Assembly: GCA_045578725.1 (NCBI GenBank)
Contig: JAZNKS010000065.1
Span: 1-64,000, forward strand
Origin: Flemingiibacterium sp045578725
Lineage (GTDB): Bacteria; Bacillota; Clostridia; Oscillospirales; CAG-272
DNA length: 64,000 nucleotides
Direction: 5' to 3'
Shown here: positions 50,532 through 57,946 of the stretch, piece by piece
Layout of the letters: every line of letters begins with the position of its first letter
How positions within the stretch are numbered: position 1 is the stretch's first letter
The notes under the pieces: generated by a model
Seen by the model: only the letters and a program-made list of their open reading frames with translations
Database searches by the model: none
What the model was told of the DNA's origin: nothing
Program-made: the position numbers and the translations under genes

Positions 50532-53030
50532 TCAGCTTTTGCGATGAATACCCGCCCGGTCGCCGAAGATGACTGTCTTTCCGTCTTCCTCGCTCATCGT
50601 GTAAACGGAGCTTGCTTCATAGCCATCCTTCAGATCCAGCGCCTCGTAGCGCCGCATAAATCCGTCGCCAAGCGGCATATAGCCCTCGCCCGTGCCGGCA
50701 TATTCCGTCAGCTCATAGACGGAATCCGCCTCCGGCTTCGGATAATGATTGACCATCCGCACGATGCCGACCCCCAGTGCGAAGGTGTATTCCTTGCGGT
50801 CGCCCCGATAGCCCCAGCCGCCGGTCATGCCCGTGACGTCAAATTCGGCCCGGATGCAGTTATCGAAGGTTCCTGCGGCGGTTGTCACCGTGCCGGCCTC
50901 GCGGATGACCAAATGCGTTTTGACATTCATGCTGTACCGCTTATATTCAAACGTGGTATCAAGCCCCGGAACCCATTCGTCCGACCAGATACAGCCGGCA
51001 ATATCCTGCAGGATTCCCAGAATATCGTTCGCCAGCAGCGGGAAACCGTTTGGCCAGGTTTTGGCCATATCCTTCCATTCAAAGCCCCAGATGCGGTTGT
51101 TATCGATCGTTATCCGCCCGTCCTTTTGCTCCACATCCTCATAGCTGAAGAAGTTCCAATGGCCCTTCGCTTTGGCATCCGGCGTGAAGTCCGGATCCGT
51201 ATCAAAAATACGCCGCATAACCGAGCAGGCCGCCTTCGTGTGCGCCCGGCGACGGGGCGTATCTGCCAGCGCTTCCATCCGCTCCATGTAGTGGGATACA
51301 TCCACCAGCTGTTCGTTTCCGCCGTCCAGCGGCTTACAGTATCCGCTTCGCATGGCAATGGCCGCATCCTCCCAGCTGTTCTCGTCCCAATATAGGCGTT
51401 CCACCGCCCAGCGAATGGACAGCGTGAAGACCTCCTCATCCGCGCCGACCAGATCCACGATATTCTCGTACCGGAAGCAGTCCGGCAGAACGGCCTCGTA
51501 TTCCCAATGATTGCCGGCGGCGATCGGGAAGCGGCCCTCTCCGCTGACGCGGTACGCCTTCAGCAGGCGGCAGGTTTCAAGACTGGTCTGCTTGACAATC
51601 CCGACACCCGGCTTGAACCAGGTGGTCCACTCGCCCTTTTTATCGACCGCATTCACCCAGCGCTCGCATCCCTCAAATACGCCGGCCGGTGTTTCGACCG
51701 TTTCATTTTCGCCGGCAAAGGTCAGCGTATGGCCGTCCGCATCCGTATGCACGCCGCCGAGCGGCAGGCCGTCGATAAACATCACCCTTCCGCATCGTGA
51801 GGCATAATAGGTGATGAAATCCGCCCGCTTCTCATCCCGTCTGCGCTCCATCCCGCCAAGCCAATAGCCCGGCTGGGACCAGAACCGCCATTTACCGTCG
51901 ATGAACCGATACTGCTCCGAGGTAACGGAAGCCTGATACATCCCGTTGGCCGTTTCGTCAAACCGCCCCTCCAATGCTTTGGCCGACAGCGCCGTGGCAT
52001 AGTATACATCCGTCGGCTTCAGAACACCGAGCACCCGGTCAAAAGCCTCCTGCGCCTCCGCCTTCTGTCCCACCAAAGCATATTCCCGGCCGAGCCAGAA
52101 CCACGCATAGCCGAGCGCCAGCACATAGCCCTCACGCTCCAGATACGGAATCTGCTCATCGCGGAGCTTTTCGATTTTCGCCTTGCCGGAGAGCTTGTCA
52201 TGCTCCAGGGAAATGACGGTTTCCATCGCCTCATCGTTGTGTCCCTTTTCGGCCGCTTCCCGCAGGCGTGCCAGCGTTTCCTCATTCTTTTCCTCCGCCA
52301 GCCACCAGTATCCCATCTTCAGCACATCAGCCATTGCATGATACTTTTCCCTCGATTCGGGAAGCTTATCAATGTCGGCCAGCACATCCCGGTATTCTTC
52401 GGCAAAGCCGTCCTTCTTTTCCTGAAGGCGCCAGCGCTTCAGCGTCTCGACCTTCTCCATCACGCGCTTGACAAATTTCTCGTCCATGATGCCAAAATCC
52501 TTTCTGAGCTTATCCCTGCCGTCCGAAAGCCGCCACTTCACCGTGCCGGCAGGCACCTGAAGCTTTCCGGCAATCTCGGCAACGGAATAGCCCTCATAAT
52601 AATAAAGAACAATGGTCTGTCGAATCGCAGGCGCCAGCGATTCCACCGCATCGCGCAAGAAGCCTTTATCACCGTCCGCATCCATCCATACCGGCGGAAG
52701 CTCCCGGTCCGGATTATCCGGATCCGAAAAGCCGATCTCGGTGCGGTGCTTGGCCGCCAGCCGCAGGGCCCGGTTTCGGGCGATCCGGCAGACCCACGGC
52801 CCGTATTTTGACGGGTCGCGGAGCTGATCCAGCTTCAGCCATGCGGATACAAACGCATCCTGTGCCGCATCCTCGCAGAGCTGCGGATGGTTCACCGCCC
52901 GTCTGGCCGATCCGATCACAAGCTTCTCCCAGCGCCGCACCAGCTCCTCATAGGCATTATCCTCCCGCATGAGCGCGAGATTGACCAGGATTTCGTCCGG
53001 TTGGCTTGAATAAATCATCGTTGTTGACAC
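50532..53030 (-). CDS. ECF-type sigma-70 factor with a 650-residue C-terminal extension
   Basis: 832 residues; ordinary ECF sigma factors have about 170-200. Sigma region 2 spans about 23-92 (CEDAAQDAFVSAWLKLDQLR, WVCRIARNRALR). Region 4 spans about 126-177 (YYYEGYSVAEIAGKLQVPAG). A charged helical, TPR-like stretch follows (about 180-345). Then come two related beta-rich units: TPAGVFEGC...PGVGIV (448-479) with GEGRFPIAAGNHWEYEA (497-513), and TAAGTFDNC...LGVGIV (717-757) with GEGYMPLGDGFMRRYEA (781-797). No membrane helix is seen. The start is GTG 53030, nine bases after AAGGAG. No separate anti-sigma gene is adjacent, so the extension may regulate in cis. Confidence 0.88.
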   Translation of the reverse strand: MSTTMIYSSQPDEILVNLALMREDNAYEELVRRWEKLVIGSARRAVNHPQLCEDAAQDAFVSAWLKLDQLRDPSKYGPWVCRIARNRALRLAAKHRTEIGFSDPDNPDRELPPVWMDADGDKGFLRDAVESLAPAIRQTIVLYYYEGYSVAEIAGKLQVPAGTVKWRLSDGRDKLRKDFGIMDEKFVKRVMEKVETLKRWRLQEKKDGFAEEYRDVLADIDKLPESREKYHAMADVLKMGYWWLAEEKNEETLARLREAAEKGHNDEAMETVISLEHDKLSGKAKIEKLRDEQIPYLEREGYVLALGYAWFWLGREYALVGQKAEAQEAFDRVLGVLKPTDVYYATALSAKALEGRFDETANGMYQASVTSEQYRFIDGKWRFWSQPGYWLGGMERRRDEKRADFITYYASRCGRVMFIDGLPLGGVHTDADGHTLTFAGENETVETPAGVFEGCERWVNAVDKKGEWTTWFKPGVGIVKQTSLETCRLLKAYRVSGEGRFPIAAGNHWEYEAVLPDCFRYENIVDLVGADEEVFTLSIRWAVERLYWDENSWEDAAIAMRSGYCKPLDGGNEQLVDVSHYMERMEALADTPRRRAHTKAACSVMRRIFDTDPDFTPDAKAKGHWNFFSYEDVEQKDGRITIDNNRIWGFEWKDMAKTWPNGFPLLANDILGILQDIAGCIWSDEWVPGLDTTFEYKRYSMNVKTHLVIREAGTVTTAAGTFDNCIRAEFDVTGMTGGWGYRGDRKEYTFALGVGIVRMVNHYPKPEADSVYELTEYAGTGEGYMPLGDGFMRRYEALDLKDGYEASSVYTMSEEDGKTVIFGDRAGIHRKS

Positions 53031-53125
53031 AGCATTGTTCTCCTTTTTGCTTTTGAAGGCCTTCTGTCAGATAGAGTCTGCGTTTATCAAAAAGGTTGGC
53101 ATCATGAAAAATATTCTTCAAAAAT

Positions 53126-53154
53126 ATTATAGCACATAAACAGTTTGATTTCAA
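53126..53154 (-). promoter_or_regulatory. Promoter of the giant sigma factor gene
   Basis: On the minus strand, TTGAAA (53149-53154), a 17-bp spacer and TATAAT (53126-53131). It is a housekeeping-type promoter, so the sigma gene need not be autoregulated. Confidence 0.7.
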
Positions 53155-53170
53155 TGAATTTTCCGCGCGC

Positions 53171-53203
53171 CGTCATATAACCGTCACATTGACAAATTAT
53201 AAT
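53171..53203 (+). promoter_or_regulatory. Possible htrA promoter region
   Basis: A TATAAT (53198-53203) stands 61 bp before the htrA ATG, but no good -35 lies 16-18 bp upstream. Instead CGTCA recurs at 53171 and GTCA at 53183, followed by TTGACA. This suggests activator-dependent or alternative-sigma control. No single element is convincing. Confidence 0.35.
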
Positions 53204-53264
53204 AATAGCGTAAACGGAAAACAAGTCCCAACCCGCAAGGGTTCATCAATACAGGAGGTTAAAT

Positions 53265-54854
53265 ATGGATAACAACAATCTCTTCAACAATACAAACACC
53301 GATCCCGCCGGCGAGCCTGTCAATCCGACCGCCGAGCCTGCCCCCGCTCCTGCTGCCGGGCCGACTGCAGAGCCCGCCCCCGCACCGACTGCCCAAACAG
53401 CCCCTGCTGCAGAGCCTGTTTCTGCTGCAGAGTTTACTTCTGCTGCAGAGCCTGCTTCTGCTGCAGAGCCTGCTCCGATCGCGGATTCTGCTCCGGCTGC
53501 CAATCCCGCTCCCGATCCCCAGCCCGCACCTGCTTACGGAAGCTATACCGCCCAGCCGCAGGCACCGGCAAGACCCGATTTCTCGCAGTATCAGAATGCG
53601 GGCGCACACTACACGTCCATCCCCCGCGAAACGGTCTATATCAACAATCAGCAATCCGAGCCCGCCGTCCGCAAGAAGAAGGAAAAGGCCCGCATCGGAG
53701 TCGGCGCCGTCGCGCTGATTGTCGCCGTCTGCATGATCTTTTCCGGCGGTGCCGCCTTCATCGGCACCTATGCCGCCAACCGCATAACCAATCAGCCTTC
53801 ATCGGGCAATCCGTCTATCAGCACCGGCACGCCCTCGGTCATCTTCCAGGCGCAGAGCAATCAGAACAAGGCGCCCGGCACCTACACGCAGGTCGCCGAG
53901 GCTGTTGCTCCCACCGTTGTTGAAATCGTCACCGAATCGGTTGTCACCGCCTCCCTCTGGGGCGGCAGCTATGTCACCTCCGGTGCCGGAAGCGGCGTTA
54001 TCATCAGCAGCAACGGTCTGATTATCACCAACAATCACGTTGTAAGCGGCGCGGAAACCATCAAGGTCACGCTGAAGGACGGCACCGAATACACGGCCAA
54101 GCTCCTTGGCACCGACTCCGATTCCGACATCGCCGTCATCAAGGTCGAGGCGGAAAATCTCCCCTGCGCGCTGGTCGGCAGCAGCGAGGATATCGCTGTG
54201 GGACAGGAGGTCATCGCTGTCGGCAATCCGCTGGGTGAATTCGGCGGAAGTGTCACCAACGGCATCATCAGCGCTCTCTCCCGCGAGATCACGATCGACG
54301 GTGTCACCATGACCCTGCTCCAGACCAATGCGGCCGTCAACCCCGGCAACTCCGGCGGCGGTCTGTTCAATCTGTACGGCGAGCTGATCGGCATTGTCAA
54401 TGCCAAATCCTCGACCACCTCCTCCGGCACGGCTGTGGAAGGCATCGGCTTTGCGATCCCGATCAACGATGCCACCAAGGTGGCAACCGAGCTTGTCAAC
54501 TACGGCTATGTCAAGGGCAAGCCCTATCTCGGCATCAACATTGTGGATGTCACCACCGCTATGGAGGCTTATCAGTACGGTGTCAACCAGCTCGGTCTGT
54601 ATATCCGCTCCTCGGAATTCACCGAAGAGCTGAAGAGCGGCGACCGCATCATCGGCATCGACAACAAGGAAGTCACCTACAGCACGGATCTGAAGGCCGC
54701 TCTGCGCAGCTACAAGGTCGGCGATGAGGTTACCCTTACCGTTGTCCGCAAGGGGCAGTATGTCGAGGTCAGGGTAAAGCTCCACGAATACGTTCCCGCC
54801 ACCGCCGATCAGTCGGGCTTTGAAAAGAACGCCGACAAGGATCTGCAGAATTAA
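53265..54854 (+). CDS. htrA: HtrA/DegP-type serine protease
   Basis: A 529-residue membrane-anchored quality-control protease. The cytoplasmic N-terminal 135 residues are an Ala/Pro/Glu-rich disordered arm with DNA-level tandem repeats. A basic stretch (RKKKEKAR) leads into one membrane helix (about 144-168). The trypsin-like domain has the triad H258 (TNNHVV), D288 (DSDIAVIK) and S363 (NPGNSGGGL). One PDZ domain follows (about 430-515, GDRIIGIDNKEV). GGAGG precedes the ATG. It is divergent from the giant sigma factor, suggesting shared envelope-stress control. Confidence 0.95.
   Translation: MDNNNLFNNTNTDPAGEPVNPTAEPAPAPAAGPTAEPAPAPTAQTAPAAEPVSAAEFTSAAEPASAAEPAPIADSAPAANPAPDPQPAPAYGSYTAQPQAPARPDFSQYQNAGAHYTSIPRETVYINNQQSEPAVRKKKEKARIGVGAVALIVAVCMIFSGGAAFIGTYAANRITNQPSSGNPSISTGTPSVIFQAQSNQNKAPGTYTQVAEAVAPTVVEIVTESVVTASLWGGSYVTSGAGSGVIISSNGLIITNNHVVSGAETIKVTLKDGTEYTAKLLGTDSDSDIAVIKVEAENLPCALVGSSEDIAVGQEVIAVGNPLGEFGGSVTNGIISALSREITIDGVTMTLLQTNAAVNPGNSGGGLFNLYGELIGIVNAKSSTTSSGTAVEGIGFAIPINDATKVATELVNYGYVKGKPYLGINIVDVTTAMEAYQYGVNQLGLYIRSSEFTEELKSGDRIIGIDNKEVTYSTDLKAALRSYKVGDEVTLTVVRKGQYVEVRVKLHEYVPATADQSGFEKNADKDLQN
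53403..53476 (+). repeat. 18-bp tandem repeats in the htrA N-terminal arm
   Basis: About four copies of a unit close to CTTCTGCTGCAGAGCCTG encode SAAEPA-like hexapeptides. Copies are nearly identical and in frame, so the length of the disordered arm could vary by slippage. Confidence 0.8.
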
Positions 54855-54867
54855 CCCGCAAAAGCAT

Positions 54868-54903
54868 GGCGCACCGTGTATTTCACACGGTGCGCCTTAT
54901 TTA
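54868..54903. terminator. Terminator after htrA
   Basis: A 12-bp stem (GGCGCACCGTGT / ACACGGTGCGCC) followed by TTATTTATT. It lies between convergent genes and touches the end of the DUF1653 gene. Confidence 0.8.
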
Positions 54904-55113
54904 TTCGCTGATCGGTGTAAAACGCGGAAAGCTCTTCCCGTCCCGCTCCACCGTATCAAGAAACATGGCCAGCGGCCTGACCCACATTTCGCCCTCTCCG
55001 TACAGCGCACGGTATACCACCATCTCTTCCAGCGTTTCGCTGTGCTTTGCGATTCCGACAACCGTATAGAGATTGCCCTTGAAGTGGCGGTAGGTTCCTC
55101 CGATTTTGAGCAT
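54901..55113 (-). CDS. DUF1653 family protein
   Basis: A 70-residue protein with GGTYRHFKGNLYTVVGIAKHSET, YRALYGEGEMWVRPLAMF and F-x-P near the end, as is typical of DUF1653. The family is small and of unknown function. The start is ATG 55113, ten bases after GGAG. The GTG three codons upstream (55122) is only one base from the SD and is rejected. Confidence 0.88.
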   Translation of the reverse strand: MLKIGGTYRHFKGNLYTVVGIAKHSETLEEMVVYRALYGEGEMWVRPLAMFLDTVERDGKSFPRFTPISE

Positions 55114-55199
55114 AAGCTTCACACTCCTTTGCCATTATTATAGCCAAAAAGCCTTTCTCTGTCAAGCATTGCATCAAAATCCCGCTCCGGAAATTATTT

Positions 55200-55253
55200 T
55201 TTACGATTTCTTTACGCAAACCGGTGACAAAAAACAACATTCTGTGGTATAAT
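55200..55253 (+). promoter_or_regulatory. Promoter with Pho-box-like direct repeats before the DUF47 gene
   Basis: TATAAT at 55248-55253 with GTGACA 18 bp upstream (55224-55229). Immediately before it are two TTTACG hexamers (55200-55205, 55211-55216) exactly 11 bp apart. That is the spacing of PhoP/PhoB boxes in front of phosphate-starvation genes. The third expected hexamer is not conserved. Confidence 0.5.
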
Positions 55254-55288
55254 AGAAATAATCATCATACAGGAAAGGATTCCGCCTC

Positions 55289-55909
55289 ATGAAAATCAAG
55301 AGCAGCTTCTATTTTGAAAACTTCATCGCCGCCTGCGACCTCTGCTGTCAGGCCGCCGACTATCTGGTCGAATGCCTGAAGAACTACGATCCTGCCCGCA
55401 TCAAGGATATGCTGGACCGGATGCACGCCATCGAGCACGCCGCCGACGGCAAAAAACACGATATGACCCAGGCTCTCGCCACCACAGCCTCGGCTCCCTT
55501 CGGCCGCAAGGATCTGGACAGTCTCAGCCAGAACATCGATGAGGTTGCGGACAAGCTGGAGGAAATCCTGCAGCGCTTCTATGTGCACGGGATCCGTACG
55601 GTGCTCCCCGATGCGATCACCTTCGCCGAAAAGCTGGCCGCCTGCACTATGCTGATGAAGAATCTGCTTGGTGAATTTGAAAACTACAAAAAGCCTGCCT
55701 TCCTGAACCGTCTGATCGTGGATCTCAACAACGTGGAGGAGGACTGCGACCGGTTCTACCTGGATGCCACCTTCCGTGCCCGCGAGCAATGCACCGAGGT
55801 GCTCGATATCATCGCCTGGCGCGAGATTTACGACTACATGGAGGACTGCGCCGATGCCTGCGAGCACGTCGCCGACTCCGTGGGAACGGTTGTCATGAAG
55901 AATTCCTGA
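55289..55909 (+). CDS. DUF47 (PhoU-like) protein
   Basis: A 206-residue all-helical protein of the DUF47/PhoU-like family, which usually accompanies Pit phosphate transporters as a putative regulator. The conserved acidic patches are visible (EHAADGKKHDMTQAL, DSLSQNIDEVADKLEEIL, EHVADSVGTVVMKNS). No pit gene lies beside it here. The upstream direct repeats suggest phosphate control. Confidence 0.93.
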   Translation: MKIKSSFYFENFIAACDLCCQAADYLVECLKNYDPARIKDMLDRMHAIEHAADGKKHDMTQALATTASAPFGRKDLDSLSQNIDEVADKLEEILQRFYVHGIRTVLPDAITFAEKLAACTMLMKNLLGEFENYKKPAFLNRLIVDLNNVEEDCDRFYLDATFRAREQCTEVLDIIAWREIYDYMEDCADACEHVADSVGTVVMKNS

Positions 55910-55924
55910 ATATCGGACAGACAA

Positions 55925-55962
55925 GGGGCTGCCGCACACATTCATGCGGCCAGCCCCTTTTT
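55925..55962. terminator. Bidirectional terminator between DUF47 and AraC genes
   Basis: The stem GGGGCTG plus CCGCA pairs with TGCGG plus CAGCCCC and is followed by TTTTT. It touches the stop codon of the AraC-family gene. The GGGGCTG foot is shared with the hairpins at 41991 and 57913. Confidence 0.8.
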
Positions 55963-56741
55963 CATATCTTCCGGATTTCACGCAGGGCGCGGCAGAGCGA
56001 GGAAGCATTTTCATATCCCACTGCTTCTGCAGCCTCTGCGGCGCCAAGGCCATCCTTCATCAGCTCCTCCGCACGCATCAGCCGATAGGAGCGAAGATAG
56101 GCATACGGCGTTACGCCCATAATGCTCTTGAAGCGGCGGATGAAATAACTCACATCGAAACCGCTCGCAGCGGCCATCCCGCTCACCGTCACCGGCTCGG
56201 CATAATGCTCACGGATGGAATCCAGCGTCTGGCAGACTGCCTCATCGTCCGAAAACGGGAGCGGCTGTTCCAGATCCATCCGAAGCAGCAGGGCGCGGAA
56301 CATGGTTTCCACCAGCTGCCGGCGCTTCTTTATCGGCTCGGCCGGAGAATTCCGTTCTCCGGGCCGTTCCGGGTGCGGACAGAACTGCCGGAAATCCCGT
56401 ACCTCCCGGTCCAAAAGGCAAAGCTGTGCTTCCAATAACGAACCGGGCTCCACCTTCCACACCAGCGGCTCCGGTGCAATCACCGGCGGCGTGCTGAGAA
56501 AATCAAAAAACAGGTGATCAATCGGATCATCAGGATCCGATACAAAGCCATCGTTCAGATTATAGGGGTACAGATACAGCCATCCCGGCACAAAGGGGAC
56601 CATCCGGCCGTCCGGCATCCGGTACGCTCCGCGCCCGCTCTTGATATAATACAGCCGCTGGATGTTGATGCTTTTGCTCAGCGTCCATACCTGCGGCGCC
56701 AGCGCACTTCCAAAGTAAGAAAGCGACAGCAGTATTTTCAT
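55962..56741 (-). CDS. AraC-family transcriptional regulator
   Basis: 259 residues. The N-terminal cupin-like sensing part includes RLYYIKSGRGAYRMPDGR and GWLYLYPYNL. The C-terminal double HTH has VTVSGMAAASGFDVSYFIRRFKSIMGVTPYAYLRSYRL, followed by AAEAVGYENASSLCRALREI. The start is ATG 56741 with GGGGGAT upstream; the frame is open to 56852 but crosses the divergent control region. It very probably controls the divergent alpha-L-fucosidase gene. Confidence 0.92.
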   Translation of the reverse strand: MKILLSLSYFGSALAPQVWTLSKSINIQRLYYIKSGRGAYRMPDGRMVPFVPGWLYLYPYNLNDGFVSDPDDPIDHLFFDFLSTPPVIAPEPLVWKVEPGSLLEAQLCLLDREVRDFRQFCPHPERPGERNSPAEPIKKRRQLVETMFRALLLRMDLEQPLPFSDDEAVCQTLDSIREHYAEPVTVSGMAAASGFDVSYFIRRFKSIMGVTPYAYLRSYRLMRAEELMKDGLGAAEAAEAVGYENASSLCRALREIRKI

Positions 56742-56757
56742 CCGGAATCCCCCAAAA

Positions 56758-56791
56758 GTCGATTTTGGTATCCGGATCCGTCGATTTTGGT
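56758..56791 (+). promoter_or_regulatory. AraC-type operator (two direct repeats)
   Basis: GTCGATTTTGGT occurs at 56758-56769 and again, identically, at 56780-56791. The starts are 22 bp apart, about two helical turns. The second copy ends two bases before the -35 of the fucosidase promoter, the usual position for activation by AraC-family proteins. Confidence 0.75.
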
Positions 56792-56793
56792 TC

Positions 56794-56822
56794 TCGACAA
56801 ATCCGGCTCTGTCTATTATAAT
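56794..56822 (+). promoter_or_regulatory. Promoter of the alpha-L-fucosidase gene
   Basis: TCGACA (56794-56799), a 17-bp spacer and TATAAT (56817-56822). The -35 is slightly off consensus and directly abuts the operator repeats, as expected for an activated promoter. Confidence 0.75.
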
Positions 56823-56874
56823 ACTATACAGAATCCCTTTTGTCAAGAACAATCATGAAACGAGGTACACCGCT

Positions 56875-57882
56875 ATGACAAACAAAGAATGGTTCCCCAC
56901 GGCAAAATTCGGCATGATGATCCACTTCGGCCTGTATTCCCTTCTGGGAGGCGAGTGGAAGGGCAAACGGATGCCCTACATCGGCGAATGGGCGCAGTCC
57001 TATTTCCGCATCCCCAATGCGGAATACGAGGGCCTTGCCAAAGCCTTCAATCCCATCGGCTTTGATGCCGAGGAATGGGTTCTGGCCGCCAAATCCGCCG
57101 GAATGCAGTATCTGGTTGTTACATCGAAGCATCATGACGGCTTCACGCTGTTTGACACCGCATACGATAACTGGAGCATCACCAAGGCCTCGCCCTTCGG
57201 CCGGGATATGATCGCCGAGCTGGCCGAAGCCTGCTACAAGCACGGGCTGAAATTCGGCCTCTACTATTCGCAGGAGCTGGATTGGCACGATCCCAACGGC
57301 GGCGGCTATCGGCGCGGTCACACCAACGGCACCATGTCCTGGACCAATGACTGGGATTATCCGGACAACGAAGCCAAGGATTTCACCAAATGCTTTGAAA
57401 CCAAAATCAAAGCCCAGTTCAGGGAAATCCTCACGAAATACGGCGATCTCTGTCTGGTATGGTGCGACACGCCCCATGAAATCTCCGAGGCCCAGAGCAT
57501 GGAGCTCTACAACATGATCAAGACCTATCAGCCGGATGCGCTGGTCAATTCCCGCATCGGCAACGGTGTCGGCGATTATCGCTCCTGCGGCGACAATCAG
57601 ATCAGCTTCGATGTCAACAATCAGGTCGGCCCGGAATATTCCCAGAGTGTCGGCACCCGCACCAATCTTTACGAGGTTCCCGCCACGCTCAATAAAACCT
57701 GGGGCTTCAAGTATTATGACAGCGAATGGAAGCCGGCCGAAACGGTCATCGAAACCCGCAATCGGCTGAATGCTCAGGGTGTCAACTACCTGCTCAACAT
57801 CGGTCCGGACTGGCTCGGCCGTCTGCCCGCCCCCGCCGTTGACATTCTCGATGCCATCGGCAAGGCTGACCGGGACAGCTGA
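56875..57882 (+). CDS. Alpha-L-fucosidase (GH29), cytoplasmic
   Basis: 335 residues. It hydrolyses terminal alpha-L-fucosides with retention. Family features are FGMMIHFGLYSLLGGEWKG, KHHDGFTLFDT, FGLYYSQELDWHDP and the nucleophile Asp in LVWCDTP (WFDG in relatives). The C-terminal LNAQGVNYLLNIGPDWLGRLP is the usual end of the barrel domain. The C-terminal beta-sandwich of many GH29 enzymes is missing. There is no signal peptide, so it should act on imported small fucosides. L-fucose would then enter the FucI pathway (20154-21956). Confidence 0.94.
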   Translation: MTNKEWFPTAKFGMMIHFGLYSLLGGEWKGKRMPYIGEWAQSYFRIPNAEYEGLAKAFNPIGFDAEEWVLAAKSAGMQYLVVTSKHHDGFTLFDTAYDNWSITKASPFGRDMIAELAEACYKHGLKFGLYYSQELDWHDPNGGGYRRGHTNGTMSWTNDWDYPDNEAKDFTKCFETKIKAQFREILTKYGDLCLVWCDTPHEISEAQSMELYNMIKTYQPDALVNSRIGNGVGDYRSCGDNQISFDVNNQVGPEYSQSVGTRTNLYEVPATLNKTWGFKYYDSEWKPAETVIETRNRLNAQGVNYLLNIGPDWLGRLPAPAVDILDAIGKADRDS

Positions 57883-57912
57883 TCACCGGATCTGTCCGCA
57901 ATCGAATAAAAA

Positions 57913-57946
57913 GGGGCTGTTGCATTAGAATACAACAGCTCCTTTT
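57913..57946. terminator. Terminator after the fucosidase gene
   Basis: GGGGCTGTTG pairs, with one mismatch, with CAACAGCTCC and is followed by TTTTC; A-rich sequence lies on the left. It is very similar to the hairpin at 41991-42020. Confidence 0.75.

Noticed and set aside
53265..53660. The Ala/Pro/Glu-rich HtrA arm considered as a frameshift or misassembly
   Set aside because: The frame continues without interruption into the membrane helix and protease domain, and such arms are common in Gram-positive HtrA proteins.
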